64,000 nucleotides of DNA, taken from CAWHJN01 sp963829705. GTDB lineage: Bacteria; Bacteroidota; Rhodothermia; Rhodothermales; BA12. Positions 54,790 to 63,324 of the stretch are shown here, piece after piece (the stretch's first letter is position 1; the number at the start of each line of letters is the position of its first letter). Under the pieces are notes generated by a model that saw only the letters and a list, made by a program, of their open reading frames with translations, made no database searches and was not told the origin of the DNA. Location: positions 806,001 through 870,000 of the forward strand of contig CAWHJN010000005.1 of assembly GCA_963829705.1 (NCBI GenBank). Reading direction: 5' to 3'. The position numbers and the translations under genes were made by a program.

Positions 54790-55482
54790 CTACCGCACGC
54801 GCGACAGCGGCGTGGTGAAAGCGTTGTGCAGCACGCGAAGCCGTGGAGCGTGCACCATGGGCACCGCGTCGAACCAGCGCTGGAGCGCGGCGAGCGTATC
54901 ACTGGCGGCATCCACGCACAGGTCGGCATCCACGCAGCCCTGGGCGTGTAGGTCTTCGAGCAACTCCAGGAACGCCCGCCACCGACGCCCGCTGGCATCC
55001 TGGTAGCACGCGAAGAACGACGCACCGAAGCCCGCCGACAGCCCCAGGGTGCGGCGTATATTCTGGAGGACGGCGCGGCCTCCCAGCGCTGTGCCTTCGG
55101 CCACGTACCACACGCCCAGCGCCTGCGAGGGCGTCTGCACCACGGGCAGATCTGTGCAGCGCGGCACGGGCGGGTGCGCGGCGCGGCTGTGGCGCAGCAC
55201 GTCGAGGTCGTGCGCCAGCAGCGGGGTCTTCCACCGTTCGTGTGCCTCGAAGCCAGGAAGTTGCGCCGCCGGACGGCTCAGAAGCGCTTCCAGCGGCGCG
55301 TAAAACCCCAGCAGCCGCTCGACGATGGCATGGTAGTCGGGCCGGGTGAGCGCGTCGCTCGTGAGGGCGCGCAGGACCGGGTGCGCGTCGAGGGAGTCGT
55401 GCCAGGTGCGGGTGTGCTGCCGGAGACGGGCGCTGAGGAGCGCAGCGTTCGTAGACGCCGGCAGGTTGGGTACAGCGTTCAT
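54790..55482 (-). CDS. Biliverdin-producing heme oxygenase
   Basis: 230 residues from ATG 55482. All-helical heme oxygenase: proximal heme ligand His28 in LRQHTRTWHDSLDAHPVL, and the distal helix/signature VWYVAEGTALGGRAVLQ followed by GFGASFFACYQDASGRRWRAF. It opens heme to biliverdin, iron and CO in the cytoplasm. It lies upstream of fecR and the TonB receptor but behind its own terminator, and no phytochrome is next to it. A role in heme iron recovery is therefore as likely as chromophore supply. Confidence 0.88.
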   Translation of the reverse strand: MNAVPNLPASTNAALLSARLRQHTRTWHDSLDAHPVLRALTSDALTRPDYHAIVERLLGFYAPLEALLSRPAAQLPGFEAHERWKTPLLAHDLDVLRHSRAAHPPVPRCTDLPVVQTPSQALGVWYVAEGTALGGRAVLQNIRRTLGLSAGFGASFFACYQDASGRRWRAFLELLEDLHAQGCVDADLCVDAASDTLAALQRWFDAVPMVHAPRLRVLHNAFTTPLSRVR

Positions 55483-55563
55483 CGGGAAAGTGGGCTCGGT
55501 GGATGGTTTAAGGGTACTCCTGAGGCGCACGCTGGCCCCCCACGAGGCGGGTTGTTGAAGCTT

Positions 55564-55598
55564 TTTCACCCTGCTTTCGGACGCGGGTGAAAGCAGGG
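55564..55598. promoter_or_regulatory. Two overlapping, mutually exclusive hairpins upstream of pnuC
   Basis: TTTCACCC (55564-55571) can pair with GGGTGAAA (55585-55592), or CCCTGCTTTC (55569-55578) can pair with GAAAGCAGGG (55589-55598). The arms overlap, so both cannot form together. It lies between the divergent heme oxygenase and pnuC starts, 47 bases ahead of the pnuC ATG. It could be an operator palindrome or an RNA switch; the sequence alone does not tell. Confidence 0.45.
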
Positions 55599-55644
55599 CC
55601 TGACGGGGCCGCGTCGTACCTTGCCACGCCCCTTTTCTGCGCGC

Positions 55645-56239
55645 ATGGACCTCCCCGCTTTCGCTGCTTTCTTTCAGGATCCCATCGAGGTCGCCGGGGC
55701 AGTGCTGAGTGCGTGGAGCATCTACCTGCTCACGCGCCAGAACGTGTGGGGCTGGCCCATCGGCATCGCGTCGGTGGTGCTTTACATCCCCGTGTATTTC
55801 CGCGCGCAGCTCTTCGCTGACATGATGCTCTACGCGCTCGTGTACCTGCCCGGTCTCGTCTACGGCTGGTACGTGTGGGGGTGGAGGCGAGGGCGAAGCC
55901 GATCTGCCGGTGCGCCGCACGCCGCGCGCGTGGGGCGGCACGCTGCTGGGCCTCGCCGCGCTGCTGATGCTCGGCATCGGTTTGTTTCTCGACCGCGTCG
56001 TGGGGCAGCCGCTGGCCTACTGGGATGCCTTCACGACGGCCTTCGCCGTGGCGGGGCAGCTCATGCAGGCGCGCAAGTGGCTCGAAAACTGGCTCCTCTG
56101 GATCGTCGTCGATGCCGTCGCCGCGGGCGTCTACGTCGTGAAAAGCCTCTACCCGACGGCGGTGCTCTATGCCCTGTTCATCGCGCTGGCGATCAAGGGC
56201 TACGTGGACTGGCGGCGCTCGATGGAGGTGGCCGCGTGA
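55645..56239 (+). pseudogene. pnuC: PnuC nicotinamide riboside transporter with one frameshift
   Basis: About 198 residues in two frames. Start ATG 55645 (MDLPAFAAFFQDPIEVAGAV). Helices WSIYLLTRQNVWGWPIGIASVVLYI and LYALVYLPGLVYGWYVWG are PnuC hallmarks. After WG the frame changes at about 55881 (GGGGGT), giving GGEGEADLPVRRTPRAWGG and then helices to AFAVAGQLMQARKWLENWLLWIVVDAVA and MEVAA. The break follows a run of five G, so a sequencing error is likely; otherwise the transporter is dead. The stop overlaps the GTG of nadR (GTGA). Confidence 0.88.
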
Positions 56240-57189
56240 CGCCCGGCCTGCTCGATCCGGCCCCGCCACCCGCACGCCGCGCCCTCATCGCGGGCCGGTT
56301 CGATCCGCTGCACGACGGGCATCTCTTCGTGCTGGACGTCGCCCGCGCCGCCGCGTCGTCGCTCGTCGTGGCGCTGAAAAAGACGCCGGAGGATCGCTAC
56401 CCCGTGGCGCAGCGCGCGGCGTGGCTGCGCGAGGTCTACCCCACCGCCGAAATCCTCGTTTTCACGGGCGAGACGCCATCGGTCCCGGACATCGACGTGG
56501 TGGTGTCGGCGGAGGCGCGGCAGTCGGCGCTGGCCGAGGCGCTGGGCGCGCAGTTTCTGCCGGTCGAACCGTGGTGCGGCCTCAGCAGCGACGCGGTGCG
56601 TGCCGAGGGGCTGGCGGCGTGGCCCCACCTGCCGCCCGTCGTGCGGGCGTACCTGGCGCGCCGCGTCGCCATCCTCGGCCCCGAATCCACCGGTAAGACG
56701 ACGCTCGCACGCCGACTTGCCGACCACTACCGGACGCTGTGGGTGCCCGAGTACCTGCGCGCGTGGCTCGACCACCGGGGCCTTCCCGTCGTGCCGTCTG
56801 ACGTTCACACGGCGGCGCGCGGGCAGGTCGCCACCGAGTACGCGCTGGCGCGGCGCTGCAACCGCCTCCTCGTGTGCGACACCGACCTGTGGATGAGCGT
56901 CGTCTACGCCGAGTATTACTTCGGCGCGGCCCCGCCGTGGATCGTCGAGGCGGCGCGGGCGCAGCGGCGCGACCTCACCCTCGTCCTCGAACCCGACGTG
57001 CCGCACGTCGCCGACGTGCAGCGGGAGGGGCCGCACGTGCGCGGCGTGGTGCTCGACAGGCTGCTGCGCCGCCTGACGCACGAGGGCGTATCCTTCCACC
57101 GGATCCGGGGTCCGTGGGAGGCGCGTTTCGCGCAGGCGACGGCCCTCATCGACCCGCTGCTTCCGCGCATCAAAACGCTTCCTGAATGA
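56236..57189 (+). CDS. nadR: NadR-like NMN adenylyltransferase / nicotinamide riboside kinase
   Basis: 317 residues from GTG 56236, overlapping the pnuC stop. N-terminal nucleotidyltransferase: AGRFDPLHDGHLFVLDVAR (HxGH-type) and CGLSSDAVR (SSxxR-like). C-terminal kinase with a P-loop GPESTGKTTLARRLADHY and VCDTDLWMSVVYAEYYFG. It lacks the helix-turn-helix repressor domain of enteric NadR. It phosphorylates nicotinamide riboside taken up by PnuC to NMN and may adenylylate NMN to NAD, trapping the vitamin in the cell. Confidence 0.92.
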   Translation: MTPGLLDPAPPPARRALIAGRFDPLHDGHLFVLDVARAAASSLVVALKKTPEDRYPVAQRAAWLREVYPTAEILVFTGETPSVPDIDVVVSAEARQSALAEALGAQFLPVEPWCGLSSDAVRAEGLAAWPHLPPVVRAYLARRVAILGPESTGKTTLARRLADHYRTLWVPEYLRAWLDHRGLPVVPSDVHTAARGQVATEYALARRCNRLLVCDTDLWMSVVYAEYYFGAAPPWIVEAARAQRRDLTLVLEPDVPHVADVQREGPHVRGVVLDRLLRRLTHEGVSFHRIRGPWEARFAQATALIDPLLPRIKTLPE

Positions 57190-58649
57190 GCACCCTCGCC
57201 CTGCATCAGCGCATCGGTTTCTTTGCCGGCATCGCCGTTTTCGCGCTCGCCCTCCTCGTGCCCGCGCCCGCCGGGATGGAGCCCGTAGCCTGGCGCACGG
57301 CGGCAGTGGCCCTGCTCATGGCCGTCTGGTGGATGACCGAGGCGCTGCCCATCGCGGCCACGTCGCTCGTGCCCATCGTAGCGTTCCCGCTGCTCGGCAC
57401 CGCCTCCATCCGCGACGCCACGGCCCCGTATGCCGACCCCATCATCTTCCTCTTCTTCGGCGGCTTCCTGCTGGCGAAGGGGATGGAGAAGTGGCACCTC
57501 CACCGCCGCATCGCCCTCGCCGTCATCGACGCCATCGGGACGCAGCCGCGCCGCATCGTGCTGGGCTTCATGATGGCCGCCGCGCTGTTGTCGATGGGGA
57601 TTTCCAACACGGCCACGGCGGTGATGATGCTGCCCATCGCGCTCTCGGTCGTCGAACTCGCCCGGCGCGACGAGGTCGGCAGCGAGGAGGACGACCGCCG
57701 CTTCGCCCTCGTGCTGATGCTGGGGGTGGCCTATGCCTGCTCGGTGGGCGGCCTCGGCACGCTCATCGGCACGCCGACGAACGCGCTGCTCGCGGGCTTC
57801 GTCGACCGGACGTACGGCGTGCAGATCAGCTTTGCCGGGTGGATGGCGCTGGGCCTGCCGCTCGTCGTGATCGGCCTGGCCGTCGTCTACCTCGTGCTCA
57901 CGCGCGTCGTCTTTCCGCTGAAGCTGGCGGGCATCCCCGGCGGGCGTGACTTTATCGCGGCGCAGCGCCGCGCCCTCGGCCCGATGTCGCGCTCCGAAGT
58001 CAAGGTCGCCGTCGTCTTCGCCGCCGTTTCGCTCCTCTGGATCACCCGCCCGCTGTTGACCACCTACGTGCCGGGATTGTCCGACGCGGGCATCGGCATC
58101 GGCGGCGCGCTCGTGATGTTCGCGCTCCCCGCCGGAAACGGCGACCGCGTGCTCGACTGGAAGACGGCGCGCGACATTCCGTGGGGCGTGCTGCTGCTCT
58201 TCGGCGGCGGCCTCTCGCTCGCCGCCGCCATCGCCGACACGGGTCTGGCCGCGTGGATCGGCGCGGCGCTGGCGGCCTTCGGCACGTGGCCCGCGTGGGC
58301 GCTCGTGGGGCTGGTCGTGGTCGTGATCGTGCTGCTGACCGAGTTGACGAGCAACACGGCCACGGCGGCGGCTTTCCTGCCCGTGCTGGCCGCGCTGGCG
58401 GCGAGCACCGCTACGGCCCCGATGCTGCTGCTCGTGCCCGCGACCGTCGCGGCGAGTTGCGCCTTCATGCTGCCTGTGGCGACGCCGCCCAACGCCATCG
58501 TCTACGGCAGCGGCTACGTCGAGATGGGGCAGATGGTGCGGGCGGGCATCTGGCTCAACGTCGCTTTCGCCTTTGTCGTGACGGCGTTCTGTTTGCTCGT
58601 CGTCCCGCTGCTCACCGGGCGCGTGCTGCCTGCCATCGCGGGCGGGTGA
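57186..58649 (+). CDS. DASS-family (SLC13) sodium/anion symporter
   Basis: 487 residues, about 12 hydrophobic segments. The two SNT motifs that mark the family are present: GISNTATAVMMLP and ELTSNTATAAAFLP, with GTLIGTPTNALL and the C-terminal VATPPNAIVYGSGYV. DASS carriers move dicarboxylates, sulfate or similar anions with Na+. It starts inside the nadR stop (ATGA, 4-base overlap), so it belongs to the pnuC-nadR operon, an unusual partner. Substrate not decided. Confidence 0.93.
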   Translation: MSTLALHQRIGFFAGIAVFALALLVPAPAGMEPVAWRTAAVALLMAVWWMTEALPIAATSLVPIVAFPLLGTASIRDATAPYADPIIFLFFGGFLLAKGMEKWHLHRRIALAVIDAIGTQPRRIVLGFMMAAALLSMGISNTATAVMMLPIALSVVELARRDEVGSEEDDRRFALVLMLGVAYACSVGGLGTLIGTPTNALLAGFVDRTYGVQISFAGWMALGLPLVVIGLAVVYLVLTRVVFPLKLAGIPGGRDFIAAQRRALGPMSRSEVKVAVVFAAVSLLWITRPLLTTYVPGLSDAGIGIGGALVMFALPAGNGDRVLDWKTARDIPWGVLLLFGGGLSLAAAIADTGLAAWIGAALAAFGTWPAWALVGLVVVVIVLLTELTSNTATAAAFLPVLAALAASTATAPMLLLVPATVAASCAFMLPVATPPNAIVYGSGYVEMGQMVRAGIWLNVAFAFVVTAFCLLVVPLLTGRVLPAIAGG

Positions 58650-58753
58650 GACTTTACGCTTCAGGGAAAGCTTTGCCGATGCCGACCGGCCACAGTACCA
58701 TCGCTGACGCAAAGCGCGTACTTTAAGTGGAGCGTTCATCCGACCCCGAAGCC

Positions 58754-59452
58754 ATGCCCCTGCGCTACGACCGCTGGATCGCCGCCTGCCTCACCCTGCT
58801 GACGCTCGCGGCCTGTAGCACCACCGAAACGGTCCGCCCGGCCGCACCCGCCGCTACCCCGACGGCAACCCAGAACACCTCGGCCCTCGAAGCGCTCTAC
58901 TGGGCGCGGCAGGACAGCGCCCGCACCGCCTTTACCCAGGCCGACGTGGACTTCATGACGGGCATGATCGGGCACCACGCCCAGGCCCTCGTGATGTCGC
59001 GCCTCGTGCCCACGCACGGCGCGCGCCCGTCGGTGCAGCGTCTCGCTGCCCGCATCATCAACTCGCAGAACGACGAGATCGCGGCCATGCAGAAGTGGCT
59101 GCGCGACCGGGGGCAGACCGTCCCGGAGATCCACATCGACGGCCTCAACCTGATGGTGCATGGCGGCGGCGCGCACGACCACATGCACATGCCGGGGATG
59201 CTCACCGAGGCGCAACTCCACGAACTCGACGACGCGCGCGGCGAAACCTTCGACCGGCTCTTCCTGAAATACATGATCCAGCATCACAGCGGGGCCATCA
59301 CGATGGTCGATGCCCTCTTCGGGGCCGACGGCGCTGCGCTGGACGAGGCCTCTTTCAAGCTCGCCTCCGACATCAACGTCGACCAGCGCACCGAGATCGC
59401 CCGCATGCAGAAGATGCTCGACAGCCTGCCCGCTCCGGCCGAGGCTCCCTGA
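58754..59452 (+). CDS. DUF305 lipoprotein
   Basis: 232 residues from ATG 58754. Lipobox LAAC (Cys20). A Pro/Ala/Thr linker leads to the DUF305 four-helix fold, here as two His/Met-rich halves: FMTGMIGHHAQALVMSRL..RIINSQNDEIAAMQKWL and KYMIQHHSGAITMVDAL..DINVDQRTEIARMQKML, with HDHMHMPGM between. The spaced His and Met could bind copper, as suggested for some DUF305 proteins. Followed by the LVIVD-repeat lipoprotein 40 bases downstream, probably one operon. Confidence 0.88.
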   Translation: MPLRYDRWIAACLTLLTLAACSTTETVRPAAPAATPTATQNTSALEALYWARQDSARTAFTQADVDFMTGMIGHHAQALVMSRLVPTHGARPSVQRLAARIINSQNDEIAAMQKWLRDRGQTVPEIHIDGLNLMVHGGGAHDHMHMPGMLTEAQLHELDDARGETFDRLFLKYMIQHHSGAITMVDALFGADGAALDEASFKLASDINVDQRTEIARMQKMLDSLPAPAEAP

Positions 59453-59492
59453 CCCCCGACGTTCCCTCATCTACCACCAACCCGTTCCTGTT

Positions 59493-61535
59493 ATGAACCC
59501 TACTGCTGTGACACGCCTTCCAGGCTTTACTACGAGCTGCACGCTCTTGCTGCTGCTCGGCCTCGCCGCCTGCGCGCCCCGCCAGATGACGACGCCCGAC
59601 GGTACCGCGATGCCGACGCCTTCCACCTCTCCGGCACCGACTTCCACCTCCACGGCACCGCGGATGTCTACGACGCCGCCTACGCCCGACCCGCGCGTGG
59701 GCCTCAAGGCAGGCCTCTTCGACGCGGGCGAAGCCATGTGGAACCTGCGCGTGCTCTCCACCACGCCGCCGCCCGATGCCTTCGTCGGCGTCACCAACTC
59801 CGACCTCGCCTTCACGGGCAACTACGCCATCCAGGGCAACTACAACGGCGTCATCGTGTGGGACATCTCCAACCCGAGCAAGCCCACGCTCGTCACCGAG
59901 TACGTGTGCCCGGCCTCGCAGAGCGACGTGTCGGTCTACGGAAACCTGATGTTCGTCTCGGGTGAAGGGCTCGGCGGGCGGCTCGACTGCGGCACCGGAG
60001 GGGTGCAGGAGGCCGTGAGCAAGGATCGCCTGCGCGGCATCCGCATCTTCGACATCAGCGACATCCGTAACCCCGTTTACGTCAGCAACGTGCAGACATG
60101 CCGCGGCTCGCACACGCACTCCGTCCTCAAAGACCCCAACGACGACGAGAACGTGTACGTCTACATCTCCGGCTCGGCCCCGGTGCGTCCGGGTGAGGAA
60201 CTCGCGGGCTGCTCGGCGGCGTCGCCGGACGAAGACCCCACTTCGGCGCTGTTCCGCATCGAAGTCATCAAGGTGCCGCTGGCCAACCCGCAGGCCGCCG
60301 CCATCGTGAGCTCGCCGCGCATCTTCGAAGACCTCGTCGCGCCGCCGCAGCACGGCCTCTCGCCTGCCGACCGCGCCGCCATCGAGGAGGCGCGTGCGCA
60401 GGGTGCCTTTATCGCCGAGATCTTCGGGCAGCCGCGCGTGGTGCCCTCGCGCATGATCGCGCCGCTGCTGGCGGAGATGGTGAAGGAGCGCGGCGGAACG
60501 GGCGCTGCCACCGCCGCCGACAGCGCCGCGCTGCGGGAGAAACTCCCGGCCATCATCGCGCAGCGCTTCGGCAACCGCAACGAGAGCGACGGGCCCGCGC
60601 CCGGCCCCACGCAGTGCCACGACATCACCCTCTACCCGGAAATCGGGCTCGCGGGCGGCGCGTGCGAGGGCTACGGCCTGCTGCTCGACATCTCCGACCC
60701 CGCCAACCCGCGCCGCCTCGACGCCGTCGCGGACTCCAACTTCTCCTACTGGCACTCGGCCACGTTCAACAACGACGGCTCGAAGGTGCTCTTTACCGAC
60801 GAGTGGGGCGGCGGCGGACAGCCCAAGTGCCGCGCCACCGACCCGAAAGAGTGGGGTGCCGATGCCATCTTCACGCTCAACAACGGCGAGATGGACTTCG
60901 TGAGCTACTACAAGCTGCCCGCGCCGCAGACGAGCGAGGAGAACTGCGTGGCCCACAACGGCTCGCTCATCCCCGTGCCAGGTCGCGACATCATGGTGCA
61001 GGCGTGGTACCAGGGCGGCATTTCCATCTTCGACTGGACCGACCCGGCCAACCCGGTGGAAATCGCCTACCACGACCGCGGGCCCGTTGATGCCAGCCAG
61101 ATGGCGTCGGGCGGGAGCTGGTCGGTCTACTGGTACAACGGTGCCATCGTGAGTTCGGAGATCGCCCGCGGCCTCGACGTGTTCGAGCTGACGCCGAGCG
61201 GCCATCTCTCGGCCAACGAGATCGCCGCCGCCCGGTCGGTCAAGCTCGATTACCTCAACGCGCAGGGGCAGCCCAAGTACACCTGGCCCACCACCTTCGT
61301 GCTCGCCGGCGCCTACCTCGACCAACTCGAGCGCAACGGCGGCCTCGCCGCCGCCCGCGTCGCGGCGGCACGGCAGGCCCTCGCCGCCGCCGAAGGCGCG
61401 TCGGCCAGCGCCCGGCCCGCCGCGCTCGCGGCGCTCGCCTCGATGCTCGACGGTGAAGCCGGCAGCGCCCGCGATGCCGCGAAGGTGCGGATGCTGGCAC
61501 GCACCGTGCGCGACCTCGCCACGTCGGCTCCCTGA
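59493..61535 (+). CDS. LVIVD-repeat beta-propeller lipoprotein
   Basis: 680 residues from ATG 59493. Lipobox LAAC (Cys27) and a Thr/Pro/Ser linker. Repeats of the LVIVD type: GVIVWDISNPSKPTLV, IRIFDISDIRNPVYVSN, GLLLDISDPANPRRLD, ISIFDWTDPANPVEIA, each a propeller blade. Between them are TCRGSHTHSVL, QCHDITLY and WHSATFNNDGSKVLFTDEWGGG, rich in His and Cys. The C-terminal ~85 residues are Ala-rich helices. It probably works with the DUF305 protein in the periplasm; role unknown. Confidence 0.82.
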   Translation: MNPTAVTRLPGFTTSCTLLLLLGLAACAPRQMTTPDGTAMPTPSTSPAPTSTSTAPRMSTTPPTPDPRVGLKAGLFDAGEAMWNLRVLSTTPPPDAFVGVTNSDLAFTGNYAIQGNYNGVIVWDISNPSKPTLVTEYVCPASQSDVSVYGNLMFVSGEGLGGRLDCGTGGVQEAVSKDRLRGIRIFDISDIRNPVYVSNVQTCRGSHTHSVLKDPNDDENVYVYISGSAPVRPGEELAGCSAASPDEDPTSALFRIEVIKVPLANPQAAAIVSSPRIFEDLVAPPQHGLSPADRAAIEEARAQGAFIAEIFGQPRVVPSRMIAPLLAEMVKERGGTGAATAADSAALREKLPAIIAQRFGNRNESDGPAPGPTQCHDITLYPEIGLAGGACEGYGLLLDISDPANPRRLDAVADSNFSYWHSATFNNDGSKVLFTDEWGGGGQPKCRATDPKEWGADAIFTLNNGEMDFVSYYKLPAPQTSEENCVAHNGSLIPVPGRDIMVQAWYQGGISIFDWTDPANPVEIAYHDRGPVDASQMASGGSWSVYWYNGAIVSSEIARGLDVFELTPSGHLSANEIAAARSVKLDYLNAQGQPKYTWPTTFVLAGAYLDQLERNGGLAAARVAAARQALAAAEGASASARPAALAALASMLDGEAGSARDAAKVRMLARTVRDLATSAP

Positions 61536-61557
61536 CCTGAACGGGTCTGAACACGTG

Positions 61558-61599
61558 AAGGCCGCTTCTGCCGCTCGGTGGCAGAAGCGGCCTTTTTCG
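61558..61599 (+). terminator. Strong rho-independent terminator after the LVIVD gene
   Basis: GGCCGCTTCTGCC (61560-61572) pairs perfectly with GGCAGAAGCGGCC (61580-61592), loop of seven, directly followed by TTTTT. It starts 22 bases past the stop at 61535 and separates this operon from catalase. Confidence 0.95.
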
Positions 61600-61694
61600 T
61601 TGTGTCGGGGTACTGCCGGAAATTCAGTCCTGCCGGGGATCTGTGCGGGCCGTGTGTCTTATCACATGCTATCGCACTCAACCCATTTGTCATC

Positions 61695-63254
61695 ATGGCC
61701 ATGCAGCCCACCAAACCCGACGGCCCCCTCCTCACCACTGCCGACGGCGCGCCCGTCGCCGATCCCGAAAACGCCCTCACTGCCGGGCCGCGCGGCCCGG
61801 TGCTGATGCAAGACGTGGTGCTGCAGGAGCAGGTGCAGCGCTTCAACCGCGAGCGCGTGCCCGAGCGCGTCGTCCACGCCAAAGGCTCCGGCGCGTACGG
61901 CACCTTTACCGTCACGGGCGACATCACGAAGTACACGCGCGCGGCGGTGTTCTCGGAGATCGGCAAACAGACCGAGATGCTCGCCCGCTTCTCGACCGTC
62001 GCCGGGGAGCGCGGCGCTGCCGACGCCGAGCGCGACCCCCGTGGCTTCGCGCTCAAGTTCTACACCGAGGAAGGCAACTGGGACCTCGTGGGCAACAACA
62101 CGCCCATCTTCTTCGTGCGCGACCCCTACAAGTTCGCCATGTTCATCCACTCGCAGAAGCGCCACCCGCACACCAACCTGCGCGACGCCGACATGCAGTG
62201 GGATTTCTGGAGCCTCTGCCCCGAATCGCTCCACCAGGTCACGTGGCTCTTCGGCGACCGGGGCATCCCGCAGACGTACCGCCACATGAACGGCTACGGC
62301 TCCCACACCTACTCGCTCGTCAACGACGCGGGCGAGCGGACGTGGGTGAAGTTCCACTTCAAGACGGATCAGGGCATCAAAAACCTGACGAACGAGGAAG
62401 CCGCCCAGCTCATCGCGCAGGACCGCGAAAGCCACCAGCGCGACCTGTGGGAAGCCATCGACCAGGGCGACTTCCCGACGTGGACCGTCCACGTGCAACT
62501 CATGACGCAGGACGAGGCCGATGCGTTCGAGTGGAATCCGTTCGACCTCACGAAGGTGTGGCCGCACGCGGACTTCCCGCTCATCGAGGTCGGCAAGATG
62601 GAGCTCAACCGCAACCCGGACAACTACTTCCACGAGGTCGAGCAGGCCGCTTTCAACCCCAGCAGCCTCGTTCCGGGCATCGGCCCGAGCCCCGACAAGA
62701 TGCTGCAGGGGCGGCTGATGAGCTACCAGGATGCCCACCTCTACCGCATCGGCGTCAACTACCGCGACCTCAAAGTCAACCGCCCGCACACGCCCGTCCG
62801 CAATTACATGCGCGACGGCCAGTTCGGCGGCATCCTCGACGAGGGCACGGGCCACCCGAACTACTACCCCAACTCCGTCGAAGGCGCGCCTCGCCCCGAC
62901 CCACGCTACGCCGACCCTGCCTGGCACCTGGGCGACGTGACCGTGGACCGCTACAACAGCCGCGAGGGCAACGACGATTACTCGCAGGCCGCGGCACTCT
63001 ACAACCTCATGAGCGAGGAGGAGAAAACCCGCCTCGCCACCAACCTCGCCGCCTCGCTGGGCGGGTGCAAGCGGCAGGAGATCATAGACCGCCAACTCGC
63101 GCATTTTGACAAGGTGGACGAGGATTACGGAAAGCGCGTCCGCGACGCGGTGGCCCGTGTGCGCAATGCCTCCGGCGATGGCGTTTCAGCAGGCATCGAA
63201 GCAGGCATGGCCGTCCGCGACGCCGTGCCCGAGGGCGAAGCGAAGCGCGACTGA
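61695..63254 (+). CDS. katA: Monofunctional heme catalase
   Basis: 519 residues from ATG 61695 (a second ATG follows at 61701). Small-subunit clade-3 type. Distal His in RVVHAKGSGAYG and distal Asn in LVGNNTPIFFVRD; proximal Tyr in RLMSYQDAHLYRIG. GRLMSYQDAHLYRIGVN and the NADPH-type region PHTNLRDADMQWDF are typical. Breaks H2O2 to water and O2. No signal peptide, so cytoplasmic. Followed 70 bases on by an ankyrin-repeat gene. Confidence 0.97.
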   Translation: MAMQPTKPDGPLLTTADGAPVADPENALTAGPRGPVLMQDVVLQEQVQRFNRERVPERVVHAKGSGAYGTFTVTGDITKYTRAAVFSEIGKQTEMLARFSTVAGERGAADAERDPRGFALKFYTEEGNWDLVGNNTPIFFVRDPYKFAMFIHSQKRHPHTNLRDADMQWDFWSLCPESLHQVTWLFGDRGIPQTYRHMNGYGSHTYSLVNDAGERTWVKFHFKTDQGIKNLTNEEAAQLIAQDRESHQRDLWEAIDQGDFPTWTVHVQLMTQDEADAFEWNPFDLTKVWPHADFPLIEVGKMELNRNPDNYFHEVEQAAFNPSSLVPGIGPSPDKMLQGRLMSYQDAHLYRIGVNYRDLKVNRPHTPVRNYMRDGQFGGILDEGTGHPNYYPNSVEGAPRPDPRYADPAWHLGDVTVDRYNSREGNDDYSQAAALYNLMSEEEKTRLATNLAASLGGCKRQEIIDRQLAHFDKVDEDYGKRVRDAVARVRNASGDGVSAGIEAGMAVRDAVPEGEAKRD

Positions 63255-63274
63255 CAAGAGGGTGGGTCTCCGAT

Positions 63275-63310
63275 CGCCCCGGTAGCTTGCGGCTGCCGGG
63301 GCGTTCTTCT
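63275..63310 (+). terminator. Hairpin with T-rich tail after catalase
   Basis: CGCCCCGGTAGC (63275-63286) pairs with GCTGCCGGGGCG (63292-63303) apart from one wobble, followed by TTCTTCT. It lies between catalase and the ankyrin gene and may let only part of the transcripts continue. Confidence 0.65.
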
Positions 63311-63324
63311 CACGAGCCACGTTC

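Noticed and set aside
55860..55900. Programmed ribosomal frameshift in pnuC
   Set aside because: No slippery heptamer plus pseudoknot was seen, and other genes here show the same kind of homopolymer break, so an error is simpler.
54790..55977. Heme oxygenase extended to start at 55977
   Set aside because: The extra N-terminal part is antisense to pnuC and unlike any heme oxygenase; the family-like N-terminus begins at 55482.
55621..57189. A single PnuC-NadR fusion protein of 522 residues
   Set aside because: The frame between about 55881 and 56236 reads nonsense for PnuC, whereas the other frame gives the rest of PnuC and its own stop. It is a frameshift artefact, not a fusion.
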